64,000 bases of DNA from the NCBI RefSeq assembly GCF_027922005.1, contig NZ_BSEV01000031.1, positions 1 through 64,000 of the forward strand, read 5' to 3'. Positions 15,368 through 23,456 of this stretch are shown piece by piece. Under the pieces are notes generated by a model, which worked only from the letters and a program-made list of their open reading frames with translations, was not told the origin of the DNA and made no database searches. A program made the position numbers and the translations under genes. This DNA is from Streptosporangium carneum. GTDB taxonomy: Bacteria > Actinomycetota > Actinomycetes > Streptosporangiales > Streptosporangiaceae. Each line of letters begins with the position of its first letter. The stretch's first letter is position 1.

Positions 15368-15760
15368 ATGACGGAAACCCCCCAGCAGCCCGCCGCAATC
15401 GGTCAGAAAGCCGCAGGTGTGGGCAAGGCCTTCGGTAAGCGCGTCGTCGCTTACGCCATTGGCGCTGTGGTCGTCGCAGGCGGCGCCTTCGTGTACAACC
15501 AGCTGACCGGAGCTCCCCAGATCGCCAAAGCCGGTGACTGCATGGCCGGCGCCACGGCAGAGGAGCTCAAGGTCGTCGAGTGCGCCGACCCCACCGCCAC
15601 GCTCACGGTCGCGGGCCGGGTCGAGTCCAAGTCCCAGGCGGAGTGGGAGGCGGACCAGGAAGGCAAGATCTGCTCGGCCTACCCCAACGCGGACCAGTCC
15701 TTCTGGGAGGGCAAGGAGGGCAAGGAGGGCTACGTGCTCTGCCTGGCCCCCAAGAAGTAG
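15368..15760 (+). CDS. LppU-like small membrane-anchored protein
   Basis: A 130-residue protein with one N-terminal membrane helix (about residues 26-45, VVAYAIGAVVVAGGAFVYN) and an extracytoplasmic domain with four Cys: GDCM, KVVEC, KICSAYP and YVLCLAP. The GDC...VVxC...AxxxVxGRV pattern matches LppU/SCO3897-type actinobacterial proteins of unknown function. AGGA at 15356-15359 gives a ribosome site. It is followed at once by a strong hairpin, so it is probably monocistronic. Confidence 0.72.
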   Translation: MTETPQQPAAIGQKAAGVGKAFGKRVVAYAIGAVVVAGGAFVYNQLTGAPQIAKAGDCMAGATAEELKVVECADPTATLTVAGRVESKSQAEWEADQEGKICSAYPNADQSFWEGKEGKEGYVLCLAPKK

Positions 15761-15773
15761 CGCTGTCCCGCGG

Positions 15774-15819
15774 CACGGTTCGCGCCTCCTGAAACTCGTG
15801 ACAGGAGGCGCGAACCATG
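15774..15819 (+). terminator. strong hairpin, probable terminator of LppU-like gene
   Basis: GGTTCGCGCCTCCTG (15777-15791) is perfectly complementary to CAGGAGGCGCGAACC (15802-15816) around a 10-base loop; three more bases on each side pair with one mismatch. It lies 13 bases after the stop codon. It lacks a T-run, as is common for actinobacterial intrinsic terminators, and could serve both convergent genes. Confidence 0.8.
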
Positions 15820-15907
15820 CAGGCCGGGAGCGGGTCCCCACGTGATCACCCGCCACCGGCGCGCGGCGGCGAAGGGGGCTTCGCCACGGGGCCGGGACGC
15901 CGGGCGG

Positions 15908-17029
15908 TCAGGCGAGGCGGGACCCGCCCCCGTCGCGACCGGCGCCGGGGCGTCGGGGACGGACGTCCTGCCGCGCCTCGAGCCGGACGATGTACGACGT
16001 GGCCCCAGAGAGCCGCACCTGCTGGAGGTGAACGGGGGTCAGCCGTTGCCGTACGGCGGTGGCGAGGTCGCCCGCGTCGGGGATCAGGACCACGGCCGCC
16101 CCGTCGGGGGCGAGGACCCGTCGCAGCTCCGCCCACCACAGCGAGGGAGTCCTGCCGAGCAGGCCGTGCGCGTTGACCTGCGCGCCCCACGGCGGATTGC
16201 AGATGACACGGTCGATGCCGCCGTCGGTCAGCGGCAGGTCGCCCGCGTCGGCCGGGCGAACGGTGATGGCCCGGCATCCCGCCGCGTTGGCGCGCGCCGC
16301 CCGCAGCGCGTCCGGGTCCATGTCGAAACCCTGGAGGCGGGCGTCCGGCTGCAGTCGCCCGGCCTCGATGAGCAGGGTTCCGGCGCCGCAGCAGGGGTCG
16401 AGGACCCGGTGACCGGCCCGGATGTCGGCCATGCGGGCCATGGCGGCGGCCAGGGGAGGGTGCAGGGTGCCCGGGATCGTGTGCACCTTGTAGGCGCGCC
16501 GGTGCAGGGGCCGGTCGGAGACCCTCAGCATGAGCGTCGCCCACGTGCCGTCCAGGGTCAGCCGCCACGCGCTGTGGGTCGGCGGGGGTGCGACGCCCCC
16601 TCGCCGCGAGTGGTAGCCGGTCCCCAGTCTCCGCGCCAGGGCCCGGCCGACGACGTCCTCCGCGTCGTACCGGTTGAAGTTGCGTCTTCCCAGGAAGGAC
16701 GCCGACACCTCGACGCCGGTGAGCTCTCCGGAACCTCCGTAGCGCTCGCGCCTGCGGACAAGCGCGTCCACGTCGGCGGCGGCGACGAGCTCGGCGAGCG
16801 TGTCGATGCCCGCCCTGGCCGGTCCGATGTCCGGCAGCCGGGCGGCGAGCAGGAGGACGTCGTCGGCGGTGCGTGGCCGCACCGCCCGGGGTTCCGGCCG
16901 GGACGTGCGAAAGTGCACCTCACGGTGTCCCAGATGGTCGATCGTGCCGAGTCCGAGCTGGAGGATCTCCGCGGCCACGACGGCCTCCAGTCCTCGGACG
17001 CACCGCGCCACCAGGCGCGCCGCCGTCAT
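15908..17029 (-). CDS. THUMP-domain RNA methyltransferase (RlmL/Trm14-like)
   Basis: A 373-residue protein. The N-terminal third is THUMP-like (RCVRGLEAVVAAEILQLG, LGHREVHF). The C-terminal Rossmann domain has motif I HRVLDPCCGAGTLLIEAG near residue 208, acidic GFDMDPDALRAARANAAG, and the catalytic RVICNPPWGAQ near residue 279. NPPW marks amino-group (N2-guanine or N6-adenine) methyltransferases, so it probably modifies a tRNA or rRNA guanine. The ATG at 17027-17029 is chosen at the start of the conserved region. It converges with the LppU-like gene. Confidence 0.85.
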   Translation of the reverse strand: MTAARLVARCVRGLEAVVAAEILQLGLGTIDHLGHREVHFRTSRPEPRAVRPRTADDVLLLAARLPDIGPARAGIDTLAELVAAADVDALVRRRERYGGSGELTGVEVSASFLGRRNFNRYDAEDVVGRALARRLGTGYHSRRGGVAPPPTHSAWRLTLDGTWATLMLRVSDRPLHRRAYKVHTIPGTLHPPLAAAMARMADIRAGHRVLDPCCGAGTLLIEAGRLQPDARLQGFDMDPDALRAARANAAGCRAITVRPADAGDLPLTDGGIDRVICNPPWGAQVNAHGLLGRTPSLWWAELRRVLAPDGAAVVLIPDAGDLATAVRQRLTPVHLQQVRLSGATSYIVRLEARQDVRPRRPGAGRDGGGSRLA

Positions 17030-17330
17030 GAGGCGGCGAGAGCGCTGGAACGCGGGGCGACGAGAAAACGTGCGCGAACGCGCATGATGATCGTTCTTCT
17101 CCCACGTCGAAGCCCGGGACGGCGCCACGCCGTCCCGCCTCATCGGCGACGGGGTTTCCTCGCCTCGCCGACGGGGGCCTCAACGTCGGTAGAAGAATGT
17201 CACGGGGCGGATGCTAACACCGTGGATCACGGTGATCCACGGGTTTTCCCGGCGGGCGTCCCCACGACCGGGGAGCGGTCAGCGAGCCGGTTTCACGCCC
17301 CTGCGCCGTCCGGTCGGCGAGCATGGGCGT
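17030..17330. other. intergenic region with palindrome
   Basis: About 300 bases between the THUMP methyltransferase and the ParB-like gene, presumably with promoters for both. Its one clear element is the perfect palindrome annotated at 17220-17242. Confidence 0.4.
17220..17242. promoter_or_regulatory. 23-base perfect palindrome
   Basis: CCGTGGATCAC, one G, GTGATCCACGG: 11-base perfect arms with a single central base, followed on the plus strand by GTTTTC. No plus-strand gene ends just before it, so an operator between the two divergent genes is more likely than a terminator, though the stem plus T-run resembles one. Confidence 0.6.
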
Positions 17331-17684
17331 ATGCCTCGAATCCCCATCGCGGACCTGCTCTCGAACTCCCCGGTGGACCCCAGTGCCCATCTGGACGTCC
17401 GGAGAGTCGAGCACTACGCGGAGATCTTCGACGAACTGCCGCCCGTCGTGGTCTTCCAGATGGAGGAAAGACTGCTCCTGGTCGACGGGTACCACCGCGT
17501 GGCCGCGGCCCGGCTGCGCGGGGAGGACCATGTGGAAGCGGAGGTCCGGCGAGGATCCAGGGCCGACGCGCTGCGGTTCGCCGCGCGTCTCGGCGCCGCG
17601 CAGGAGGGCTTGACCGAGGACGAGGTACGGCGGCGCATCGAACGGCACGGTGACCAGGCGGGCGGTGTCACCCCCGGTTCGTGA
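17331..17684 (+). CDS. ParB-like nuclease-fold protein
   Basis: A 117-residue protein with the short ParB/sulfiredoxin-type core: PIADL, HYAEIFDELPPVVVFQ, and the hallmark LLVDGYHRVAAARLRG with the conserved G-x-H-R. Stand-alone proteins of this type are often nucleotide-binding or DNA-associated and of unknown function; it lacks the long DNA-binding region of true chromosome-partition ParB. Its last 17 bases overlap the end of the convergent oxidoreductase gene. No strong ribosome site is seen at the ATG. Confidence 0.72.
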   Translation: MPRIPIADLLSNSPVDPSAHLDVRRVEHYAEIFDELPPVVVFQMEERLLLVDGYHRVAAARLRGEDHVEAEVRRGSRADALRFAARLGAAQEGLTEDEVRRRIERHGDQAGGVTPGS

Positions 17685-18549
17685 GGACCTCGGCCAGGCG
17701 TGAGAAACCGTCCTCGCCGTGACCGGCGTCGATCGCCCGCCGCGCCACGGCACTGGCGGCGCTCAGCACGCCGGTGTCGATGCCCCTGGCCCGGGCCGCG
17801 TGGATGATGTGCTCCATCCCCGCCGCCGCCGACAGGACGGTGGACTGGTCTCCCGGGTGGCGGCCGTCGTCGACCTGCTGGGCGAACGACTCCATGATGT
17901 CGGGCAGCAGGGCGCTGATCCCCTTGGCGAAGGGCGCGAGCTCCCTGGCCCTGACGCCCTCCGCGGCGGCCAGGGCGAAGGCGTGGACCAAGCCGCTCAT
18001 GGACGTCCAGAAGAGATCCAGCAGGGCCACGTCGTGCGCCGCCGCCCGCCCGGGGTCCGCGCCCAGGTGGGTCGCGCCGCCGCCCAGGCTCGCCAGCGTC
18101 GCCTCATGGGTCCGGTAGATCTCCTCGGGGCCGCTGTACAGGACGACGGCGGCGGGCCCTCCGATGGTCGTCGTCGGGGTCATGACGGCGCCGTCGAGGT
18201 AGTCGACGCCGTGCGCCGCGGCCCACGCGGCCGTCCGGCGCGCGCGTTCCGGCGTGTCGGCGGTGAGGTTGACCAGGGTCCGGCCCTTCAGCGCGCCGGC
18301 CGCGGGGTCGACGATCGCGTGCACGGCGTCGTAGTCGATCACGCAGACGATCGCCAGAGGGCTCGCCGCGACCGCGTCGGCGGGGGTGTCCGCCAGGGTC
18401 GCCCCCCGGGCGACGAGGGACTCGGCCCTGGAGGCCGTACGGTTCCACACCGTGGTGGGGTGGCCGTTGTCGAGGAACGCGCCGGCCAGTGCCCGGCCCA
18501 TCGGGCCGAGGCCCAGGACCGTCACGGGAGCGCGGTTGTCTGCGGCCAT
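17668..18549 (-). CDS. NADP-dependent imine reductase-like / 3-hydroxyisobutyrate dehydrogenase family oxidoreductase
   Basis: A 293-residue protein with an N-terminal Rossmann domain, VTVLGLGPMGRALAGAFLDNG, and WNRT after strand 2 (favouring NADP). A C-terminal all-helical dimer domain (DVALLDLFWTSMSGLVHAFALAAAEG) follows. The AVMTPTTTIGGPAAVVLYSG segment and lack of the catalytic Lys of true hydroxyacid dehydrogenases point to the imine reductase side of the family. It likely reduces a cyclic imine or related substrate. It has its own promoter region with an inverted repeat (18673-18697). Confidence 0.82.
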   Translation of the reverse strand: MAADNRAPVTVLGLGPMGRALAGAFLDNGHPTTVWNRTASRAESLVARGATLADTPADAVAASPLAIVCVIDYDAVHAIVDPAAGALKGRTLVNLTADTPERARRTAAWAAAHGVDYLDGAVMTPTTTIGGPAAVVLYSGPEEIYRTHEATLASLGGGATHLGADPGRAAAHDVALLDLFWTSMSGLVHAFALAAAEGVRARELAPFAKGISALLPDIMESFAQQVDDGRHPGDQSTVLSAAAGMEHIIHAARARGIDTGVLSAASAVARRAIDAGHGEDGFSRLAEVLTNRG

Positions 18550-18672
18550 CTCTTTCCTCGTTTCTCCGGGAGGGGCTCTTCGAGGAGTCAGCGTGTGAAC
18601 GTCCCGGTCCCGGGTCTCCTCGTGCCCCCGGCCGGGACGTTTCGATGCTGGTCCGCCGCTGGTCTTTTCTCA

Positions 18673-18697
18673 AGTACCTACTGTTTTCTCAGGTACT
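18673..18697. promoter_or_regulatory. inverted repeat upstream of imine reductase-like gene
   Basis: AGTACCT (18673-18679) and AGGTACT (18691-18697) form a perfect 7-base inverted repeat with an 11-base spacer, in an AT-richer patch overlapping the stop codon of the upstream gene. Spacing suits a HxlR- or MarR-type repressor; no such gene is adjacent. Confidence 0.5.
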
Positions 18698-21436
18698 CAC
18701 CTTTTTGTAAGTGTGGAGCCGGACGGACGAGCGGAACGCCGGATCGAGCTCGTTGCCCCGCCGCCTGTCCACGAGGCGGGTCGAGGTGACCGGGACCGTG
18801 AACCAGGGCTGCGCGGGGCCGAGCAGGGGGGAGTGGACGGGCACGAACCCCTGGTCGGCCAGGGAGACCGCGTAGTCGACGGACAGGGTCCCCTCGGCGT
18901 CCACGACCCCGACCCCGTGCCAGGGGAGCGCGCTGGAGCCGCCGAGGTAGGAGAAGCCGAGGCTGCCGGGGCGCGGGCTGGGCGTCAGCCGGATCCGCCC
19001 GGGGAGGAACGCCGTGTCCTCGCATCCCAGCTCGCCGTCCACCCGCAGGACCGTGAGGCGGCGCACGGCGTCGTCCCAGGCGTTCCTGAGGACGGCGCGG
19101 CGGCCCTCGACGGCCTCGGGGCTCGCGGCGGGATCGGTGACGTTGAAGACGTCGGCGTACAGCCCTCTCGCCCAGGCCTCCGGCGTCGTCCCCGGCGGGG
19201 GCGGCGGCGGGTTCACGGAGTAGACCAGCGAGTGGAACAGCGTGGAGAACCCGGGGACGGGAGGGCCGTCGGCGCGGTCGCCGACGAGTCCGCGGCAGAT
19301 CCGGTCCGCGCGTTCCAGCGACTCCAGCGGGGCCGCGGTGACGTCGATCCCGGTCAGCGCCCCGCCGAGGAGTCCCGCGTGCTCCTCGATCCGCAGGGCG
19401 CGTCGCCGCGACGCCTCGGGACCGAGGTGTTCCCGCACGGCCTGGCTGACGTCCGCGAGGTCCAGGGTGTCCGGGTCGGCGACGAGACGGAGGTACTCCT
19501 TGAGCTTGTCCCGGTAGGCGGGCGGCGTCGCCGTCGGCCGGGAACGGTAGTGGTCGCCGTCGGTGAGGACGGTGATCCGCAGGCCGGGCGGGTAGACGTG
19601 CGCGACGGCGCGCTGCAGCTCGCGCAGGCGTACCAGCGCCCCCAGCTCGGCCAGGTCGGGCAGCGGCCCCGCCGTCCTGAGGCCGTTGTGGTGGGGCTTG
19701 GCGGAGAAGCCGGGCGCCACGGCCCGCAGCGGCTCCTTCCGTTCGACGAACGCCCTGACCGCCTCCTCGGAGAGGTGTTCGCGCGAGCCCCTGAGGAACC
19801 GCTCGTGGGTGAGGACGCGGTGGACGAGCGAGACCGTCGTCTCCGCGCCCCGCCGCAGCGCGTTCTCCGCGGTCCGGTCCGCCGCCGCGTCCGCGGCCGA
19901 GACGAGGGCGTCGACGATCTCCAGCGACTCCGGCGTCGTCAGGCGCACGGCGTGGTCACGCGCGACCGGATGGCAGGACATCTCCCCGATCCGCAGCTGG
20001 GCGGGGGAGCGGGCGTGCGAGAGAGCGGGCCCGGTGACGAGGAGGGGGCGGGGAACGGTCTCGAACGTCGTGATGATCGGAGCGCCGTCCTCGGGGGCGC
20101 GACCGGGCGGGCGCTCGCTGGTGAACCCGGCGAGCTCGACGGCGACCAGTCGCGCGGACGGCAGCTCCTTGGCCATGGCCTGCCGGTTCCGCCACAGGTC
20201 GTCGAAGATCGTGATGACCTCCAGATCGGCCAGGGCGCGCAGGTTCTCGGACTTCAGCTCGTGGACGGGGCGCACCCGGTCGTTCGGCAGCATCAGCAGC
20301 CTCGGGCGCAGGATGCCGGCCCGCGCCAGCGCGTGCTCCGTCTCCTCGCGCACCCGGTGCCGCCTGGCGGTGTTGAAGACCACGCGGCCCCCGGCGTCGT
20401 GGACGTCCCAGACGAAACGCGAGAGCCCGGCGACCGGGGTGTCCCAGGCGAGCTGCCGCCACGGCCGGTAGAAGGCCCAGGAGTAGTCCGTCAGCATCTG
20501 GTCCCAGTCGACGCCGGGATACCGGAGTCGAAGGCCCGTGTTCTCGACGAACAGCTCCCACGACGGCCCGTGGTAGGCGGGAAGGGCCGCGAGCCGTTCC
20601 GGGGCGGCGAACTCCGTCACCCCCCGCGGCGCGCCCGGTCTGGGGCCCGAGACCGTCCGCAGCGCGTGGAGGATGCGTCTGCGCGGATCGAGGGCGCACA
20701 GGTCGAGGTCGATCACCACGGCGGGCTGCCGCGCCGCCGGATCGACGCGCCTGCGCCGTGCCTGCTCGGCGACCCGCTCCAGCGTCTCGGTGAGCACGGC
20801 GTGCTGCTCCGGGCCGACTGTGTGGACCAGGTCGTTGTCCGCGCCGCCCAGGGCGGCGTACGTCTCCGGCCGCAGGAACCGCAGCTCGGCGGCGAGACTC
20901 GCGTCGACCGCCGCGCGTACGGCGTCCGCGCTCTCCTCGACGCCGCCGAGGCCCGCCGCGGCGAACAGCGCGCCCAGCCGGTGGGCCGCCGAGCGGATCG
21001 CCGCCAGCGCGCGCCCTGGGTCTTCGGGGAAGGTCGGGTCGGTCACCACGACGCGCCCCGTCGCGCCGCGCTCCCGCGACAGCTCGTAGGCGAGGCCCGC
21101 CGGTTCCGCGGGGAAGCGGCCGTGCCGGTCGAGGAAGGCGCGGAACACGCGCGCCGTCGGGCGCACGAGACGGTCGAGAAAGTGGGCGAGCGCTCCCTCG
21201 CGGGGGTCGCGGCGCTCGATGACCTCGCGCAGGAGGCGGGCTCCCTCCTCACCCTCCGTCAGCGCGGTCATCCCGACGACGAGGGTCCCCTCGGGGTGGG
21301 CGGGGTGAGGGGGCACGGGTTCGGACGCGCCGGTCGGCAGGGTCGCGAGGTACAGCCGGTGCGCGGGGGTGATCCGGATCGATTCGGCGAGTTGTTCCCA
21401 GGGAGGAATGTCACTTGCGTGGATCGACACGCTCAT
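18689..21436 (-). CDS. multidomain protein: unknown N-terminal region, HAD-like domain, isocyanide-synthase (PvcA/DIT1)-like domain
   Basis: A 915-residue protein. Residues 1-230 are unrecognised. Residues ~238-430 fit a HAD fold: motif I VVIDLDLC (D243, D245), motif II RVVFNTARRHR (T356), motif III Lys in HELKSENL (K395) and motif IV TIFDDLW (D412, D413). Residues ~565-905 resemble PvcA/DIT1 isocyanide synthases: GPLPDLAELGALVRL, then VYPPGLRITVLTDG, YRDKLKEYLRL, and LPWHGVGVV near the end. Free-standing isocyanide synthases are ~330 residues and often paired with a 2-oxoglutarate oxygenase, which is absent here. The combination suggests a two-step tailoring enzyme, but no product can be named. 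No good ribosome site is seen at the ATG; a TTGACA lies upstream. Confidence 0.7.
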   Translation of the reverse strand: MSVSIHASDIPPWEQLAESIRITPAHRLYLATLPTGASEPVPPHPAHPEGTLVVGMTALTEGEEGARLLREVIERRDPREGALAHFLDRLVRPTARVFRAFLDRHGRFPAEPAGLAYELSRERGATGRVVVTDPTFPEDPGRALAAIRSAAHRLGALFAAAGLGGVEESADAVRAAVDASLAAELRFLRPETYAALGGADNDLVHTVGPEQHAVLTETLERVAEQARRRRVDPAARQPAVVIDLDLCALDPRRRILHALRTVSGPRPGAPRGVTEFAAPERLAALPAYHGPSWELFVENTGLRLRYPGVDWDQMLTDYSWAFYRPWRQLAWDTPVAGLSRFVWDVHDAGGRVVFNTARRHRVREETEHALARAGILRPRLLMLPNDRVRPVHELKSENLRALADLEVITIFDDLWRNRQAMAKELPSARLVAVELAGFTSERPPGRAPEDGAPIITTFETVPRPLLVTGPALSHARSPAQLRIGEMSCHPVARDHAVRLTTPESLEIVDALVSAADAAADRTAENALRRGAETTVSLVHRVLTHERFLRGSREHLSEEAVRAFVERKEPLRAVAPGFSAKPHHNGLRTAGPLPDLAELGALVRLRELQRAVAHVYPPGLRITVLTDGDHYRSRPTATPPAYRDKLKEYLRLVADPDTLDLADVSQAVREHLGPEASRRRALRIEEHAGLLGGALTGIDVTAAPLESLERADRICRGLVGDRADGPPVPGFSTLFHSLVYSVNPPPPPPGTTPEAWARGLYADVFNVTDPAASPEAVEGRRAVLRNAWDDAVRRLTVLRVDGELGCEDTAFLPGRIRLTPSPRPGSLGFSYLGGSSALPWHGVGVVDAEGTLSVDYAVSLADQGFVPVHSPLLGPAQPWFTVPVTSTRLVDRRRGNELDPAFRSSVRLHTYKKVST

Positions 21437-21468
21437 GAAATCAAGATCGAACAGTATCGAGTGGTCTT

Positions 21469-21474
21469 TGTCAA
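21469..21474 (-). promoter_or_regulatory. -35-like TTGACA upstream of the 915-residue gene
   Basis: On the minus strand TTGACA lies 33 bases before the start codon, in an AT-rich island with TATATTTGCA just upstream. A weak -10 (TTCGAT) at 17-base spacing would give a very short leader, consistent with the absence of a clear ribosome site. Confidence 0.35.
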
Positions 21475-21549
21475 TGCAAATATATCAATGCGGACTTTAT
21501 GGGGCCAATCAATGATCGGCCCTTCCGGGAAGGCGTCGCCGCCCCGGCC

Positions 21550-22119
21550 TCAGGCTCTGCCGTACCACGTCACGGTGGCGCCGTTGCCGAACGACCGGGT
21601 CGCGGTCGGGGTGAACGACGTGGGGTGGAACGCTCCCGAGAAGGCGGGCAGACCTGCGCCCGCGACCACGGGGTAGCTCTTGACGATCAGCTCGTCGATC
21701 TCCTCGAGAAGGGCGCCGGCCAGCTTCCCGCCCCCGCACAGCCAGATGTCCATGCCGTCCTCCTCCTTCAACCGGCGCACCAGCCCGGCGGGGTCGCCGG
21801 TCACCAGGTCGACCCCGGGGTCGGCGATCTCGCCGATCGTGGTCGAGACGACGTACTGCCTGAGGTGCGGGTAGGGGCTGGCGACGCCGGCGTCGAGCGC
21901 GGGCTGGTAGGTGCCGCGTCCCATCAGCACCGTGTCGAAACGGTTGTTCGGCGCGTCGAGGCCGATCTGGGAGCGGATGTGGACGGGGACGGTCTCGGGG
22001 TAATCGGCGGTGATCCACGCCGCCATGTCGTCCCCCAGGGGATAGAAGTCGAACTCGCCGCCGGGGCCCGCGATGCAGCCGTCGATGCTGACGCCGACGT
22101 AGTAGACGAGCTTTCGCAT
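21550..22119 (-). CDS. dihydrofolate reductase-fold protein (RibD C-terminal type)
   Basis: A 189-residue protein: KLVYYVGVSIDGCIAGPGGEFDF at the N-terminus, FDTVLMGRGTYQP in the middle and DIWLCGGGKLAGALLEEIDEL with the Gly-rich NADPH loop. This is the single-domain family annotated as dihydrofolate reductase or RibD-like; most members are not true folate enzymes, and the substrate is unknown. Start ATG (22117-22119) has GGAG seven bases upstream. Its upstream region has TTGACA at 22185-22190 and a 12-base palindrome, so it is likely regulated. Confidence 0.85.
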   Translation of the reverse strand: MRKLVYYVGVSIDGCIAGPGGEFDFYPLGDDMAAWITADYPETVPVHIRSQIGLDAPNNRFDTVLMGRGTYQPALDAGVASPYPHLRQYVVSTTIGEIADPGVDLVTGDPAGLVRRLKEEDGMDIWLCGGGKLAGALLEEIDELIVKSYPVVAGAGLPAFSGAFHPTSFTPTATRSFGNGATVTWYGRA

Positions 22120-22162
22120 AAATTCACTCCGATTGAAGTACTCTGTTTGTAGTTGCTCGAAC

Positions 22163-22174
22163 CGTAGTACTACG
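22163..22174. promoter_or_regulatory. palindrome CGTAGTACTACG in the DHFR-like promoter
   Basis: A perfect 12-base palindrome lies between a TTGACA-like -35 (22185-22190, minus strand) and the start of the reductase gene, so it would overlap the -10 region. Small AT-centred palindromes of this kind are typical TetR or HxlR sites; the regulator is unknown. Confidence 0.5.
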
Positions 22175-22330
22175 CATGGAGTGGTGTCAACCGCGGTGCG
22201 TCCGCGGAGTGAAGGCCGGGCGCTCATCGGGCGGAACGGGGGCCGGGGCGGTGGTCCGCGAGTTAGATTCACGGTGACGAGGTGTGGGATCACACCCTCG
22301 GGGGTGTCACGTGTCGACGAAGGGACATGG

Positions 22331-22762
22331 ATGAGCGGGGATCTGGCCGCGCTGGCCGGTGAGGTCTCGCCGTACGTGACGGCGGCGGTCGGGGCGTACG
22401 GCGCGGCGGTGCTGACCCGCGCCCAGCAGGACGCGGCCGACGCCACGGTCGGCTGGGGGCGGCGGATCCTGCAGCGGATCTTCGGCGTGGACCCCGCGGA
22501 GGACGAGGTTCCCCCCGCGGTGGCCGAGCTGGCCGAGGACCCCGACGACGCCGACCTCCAGGCGGCGCTGCGGGTGCGGATCCGCAGGATGCTGGCCGCC
22601 GACCCGCGGCTGGCCGCGGACGTGGCCGAGATGGTCGAGGCGGCGCGGGCCCAGGTGACCGCCTCGGGGCAGACGCAGATCAACGCGGTCGCCCACGACC
22701 ACGCGCGCCAGGCGGTGCAGGGTCAGGGCGTGCAGTACAACACCTTCGGCCCCTCCAGCTGA
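22331..22762 (+). CDS. second Bell-like helical protein with C-terminal amyloid-type tail (orphan)
   Basis: A 143-residue paralogue of the protein at 12185. The first 52 residues differ at about ten positions (EVSPYVTAAVGAYGAAVLTR, ATVGWGRRILQRIFG), and the helical LQAALRVRIRRMLAADP block is nearly the same. The tail differs: INAVAHDHARQAVQGQGVQ followed by YNTF, again Gln/Gly/His-rich. No NB-ARC gene lies beside it, so it may answer to a remote NLR or act alone. The ATG at 22331 follows a purine-rich AAGGGA. After the stop, a near-repeat of GAGAGGGGCTCCGCCCGTT (22762-22800) may contribute to termination. Confidence 0.7.
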   Translation: MSGDLAALAGEVSPYVTAAVGAYGAAVLTRAQQDAADATVGWGRRILQRIFGVDPAEDEVPPAVAELAEDPDDADLQAALRVRIRRMLAADPRLAADVAEMVEAARAQVTASGQTQINAVAHDHARQAVQGQGVQYNTFGPSS

Positions 22763-22923
22763 GAGGGGCTCCGCCCGTTGAGAGAGGCTCCGTCCGTCGC
22801 GCTCCGGCGAGGACCGTGATCGTCGGAGGTTGCCCCGCCGCCAGGCCGTGCTCACCTGGGACGTGTCCGTGACCTCGTGCTTCCGGCCGGTCCCGGTCTA
22901 GGCGGCGCTCGCGGCGGGCGTGC

Positions 22924-23250
22924 TCATCCCTCCCGTGAGCCCGTGTCGCGTCTGGCCGGAGTGCGTCGGTCCGCCTCGTCGGCCAGCTGGTCCTCCACGA
23001 TCGCGCACCACCGGTGCCACTGCGCCAGGTCGAGGTGCTCGTCCACGTCCCCGACCCCGGCCCTGGCCATGAGCTCGTGGTCGCTGGCCGCGGCCTCGTG
23101 CGCGTTGACCAGGGCGTGGTGGCCGTGATTGGCGAGCGCCTCGCTCACCGCCAGACTCACCGCTATCTCCCCCATCGTCCTGGGCCGCCCAGGAGGCTTG
23201 TCCGGCAAGCCGCCCTCATGCGATCCGTAGCTTTCAGGCTCGTCACTCAT
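22924..23250 (-). CDS. hypothetical protein
   Basis: About 108 residues (from the ATG at 23248-23250; an in-frame GTG at 23268 is also possible, neither with a clear ribosome site). It is soluble, rich in His and acidic residues, with GEIAVSLAVSEALANHGHHAL and LAQWHRWCAIVEDQLADEADR suggesting two or three helices. I do not recognise a family. Composition is protein-like rather than shadow-like, which is the main reason to keep it. Confidence 0.45.
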   Translation of the reverse strand: MSDEPESYGSHEGGLPDKPPGRPRTMGEIAVSLAVSEALANHGHHALVNAHEAAASDHELMARAGVGDVDEHLDLAQWHRWCAIVEDQLADEADRRTPARRDTGSREG

Positions 23251-23456
23251 AAAGAGCTGAGTGCCCACCTGTTCGTAGATCTATCTGCGAACTTCGATCT
23301 GGTACGGGAGGCTTGGGCGGTCCCCGTGAGCGGGAACGTCGCACGCCGGTCGCGGGACGCGATTCGCTTACGAGCGCATTCCAGTTCGTCGACGCCGTCT
23401 CGGCGGTCCGATCTTCGAAATAGCCTTCGGGTACCCGGCCTAAGGATCCTCAAGGA

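Noticed and set aside
15774-15819. tRNA-like fold from the strong stem
   Set aside because: A single long hairpin without cloverleaf arms or a T-loop motif.
15842-17653. A 603-codon plus-strand open frame across the THUMP methyltransferase
   Set aside because: It is the shadow of the methyltransferase on the other strand and then runs into the ParB-like gene in the wrong frame.
17331-17684. Chromosome-partition ParB and an origin region
   Set aside because: Only 117 residues with no helix-turn-helix or dimer domain, no ParA neighbour, and a single palindrome rather than clustered parS or DnaA boxes.
18713-21676. A 987-codon plus-strand open frame opposite the HAD/isocyanide-synthase-like gene
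   Set aside because: Low-complexity Arg/Gly/Gln composition and no motifs; the minus strand has clear HAD and PvcA-like motifs.
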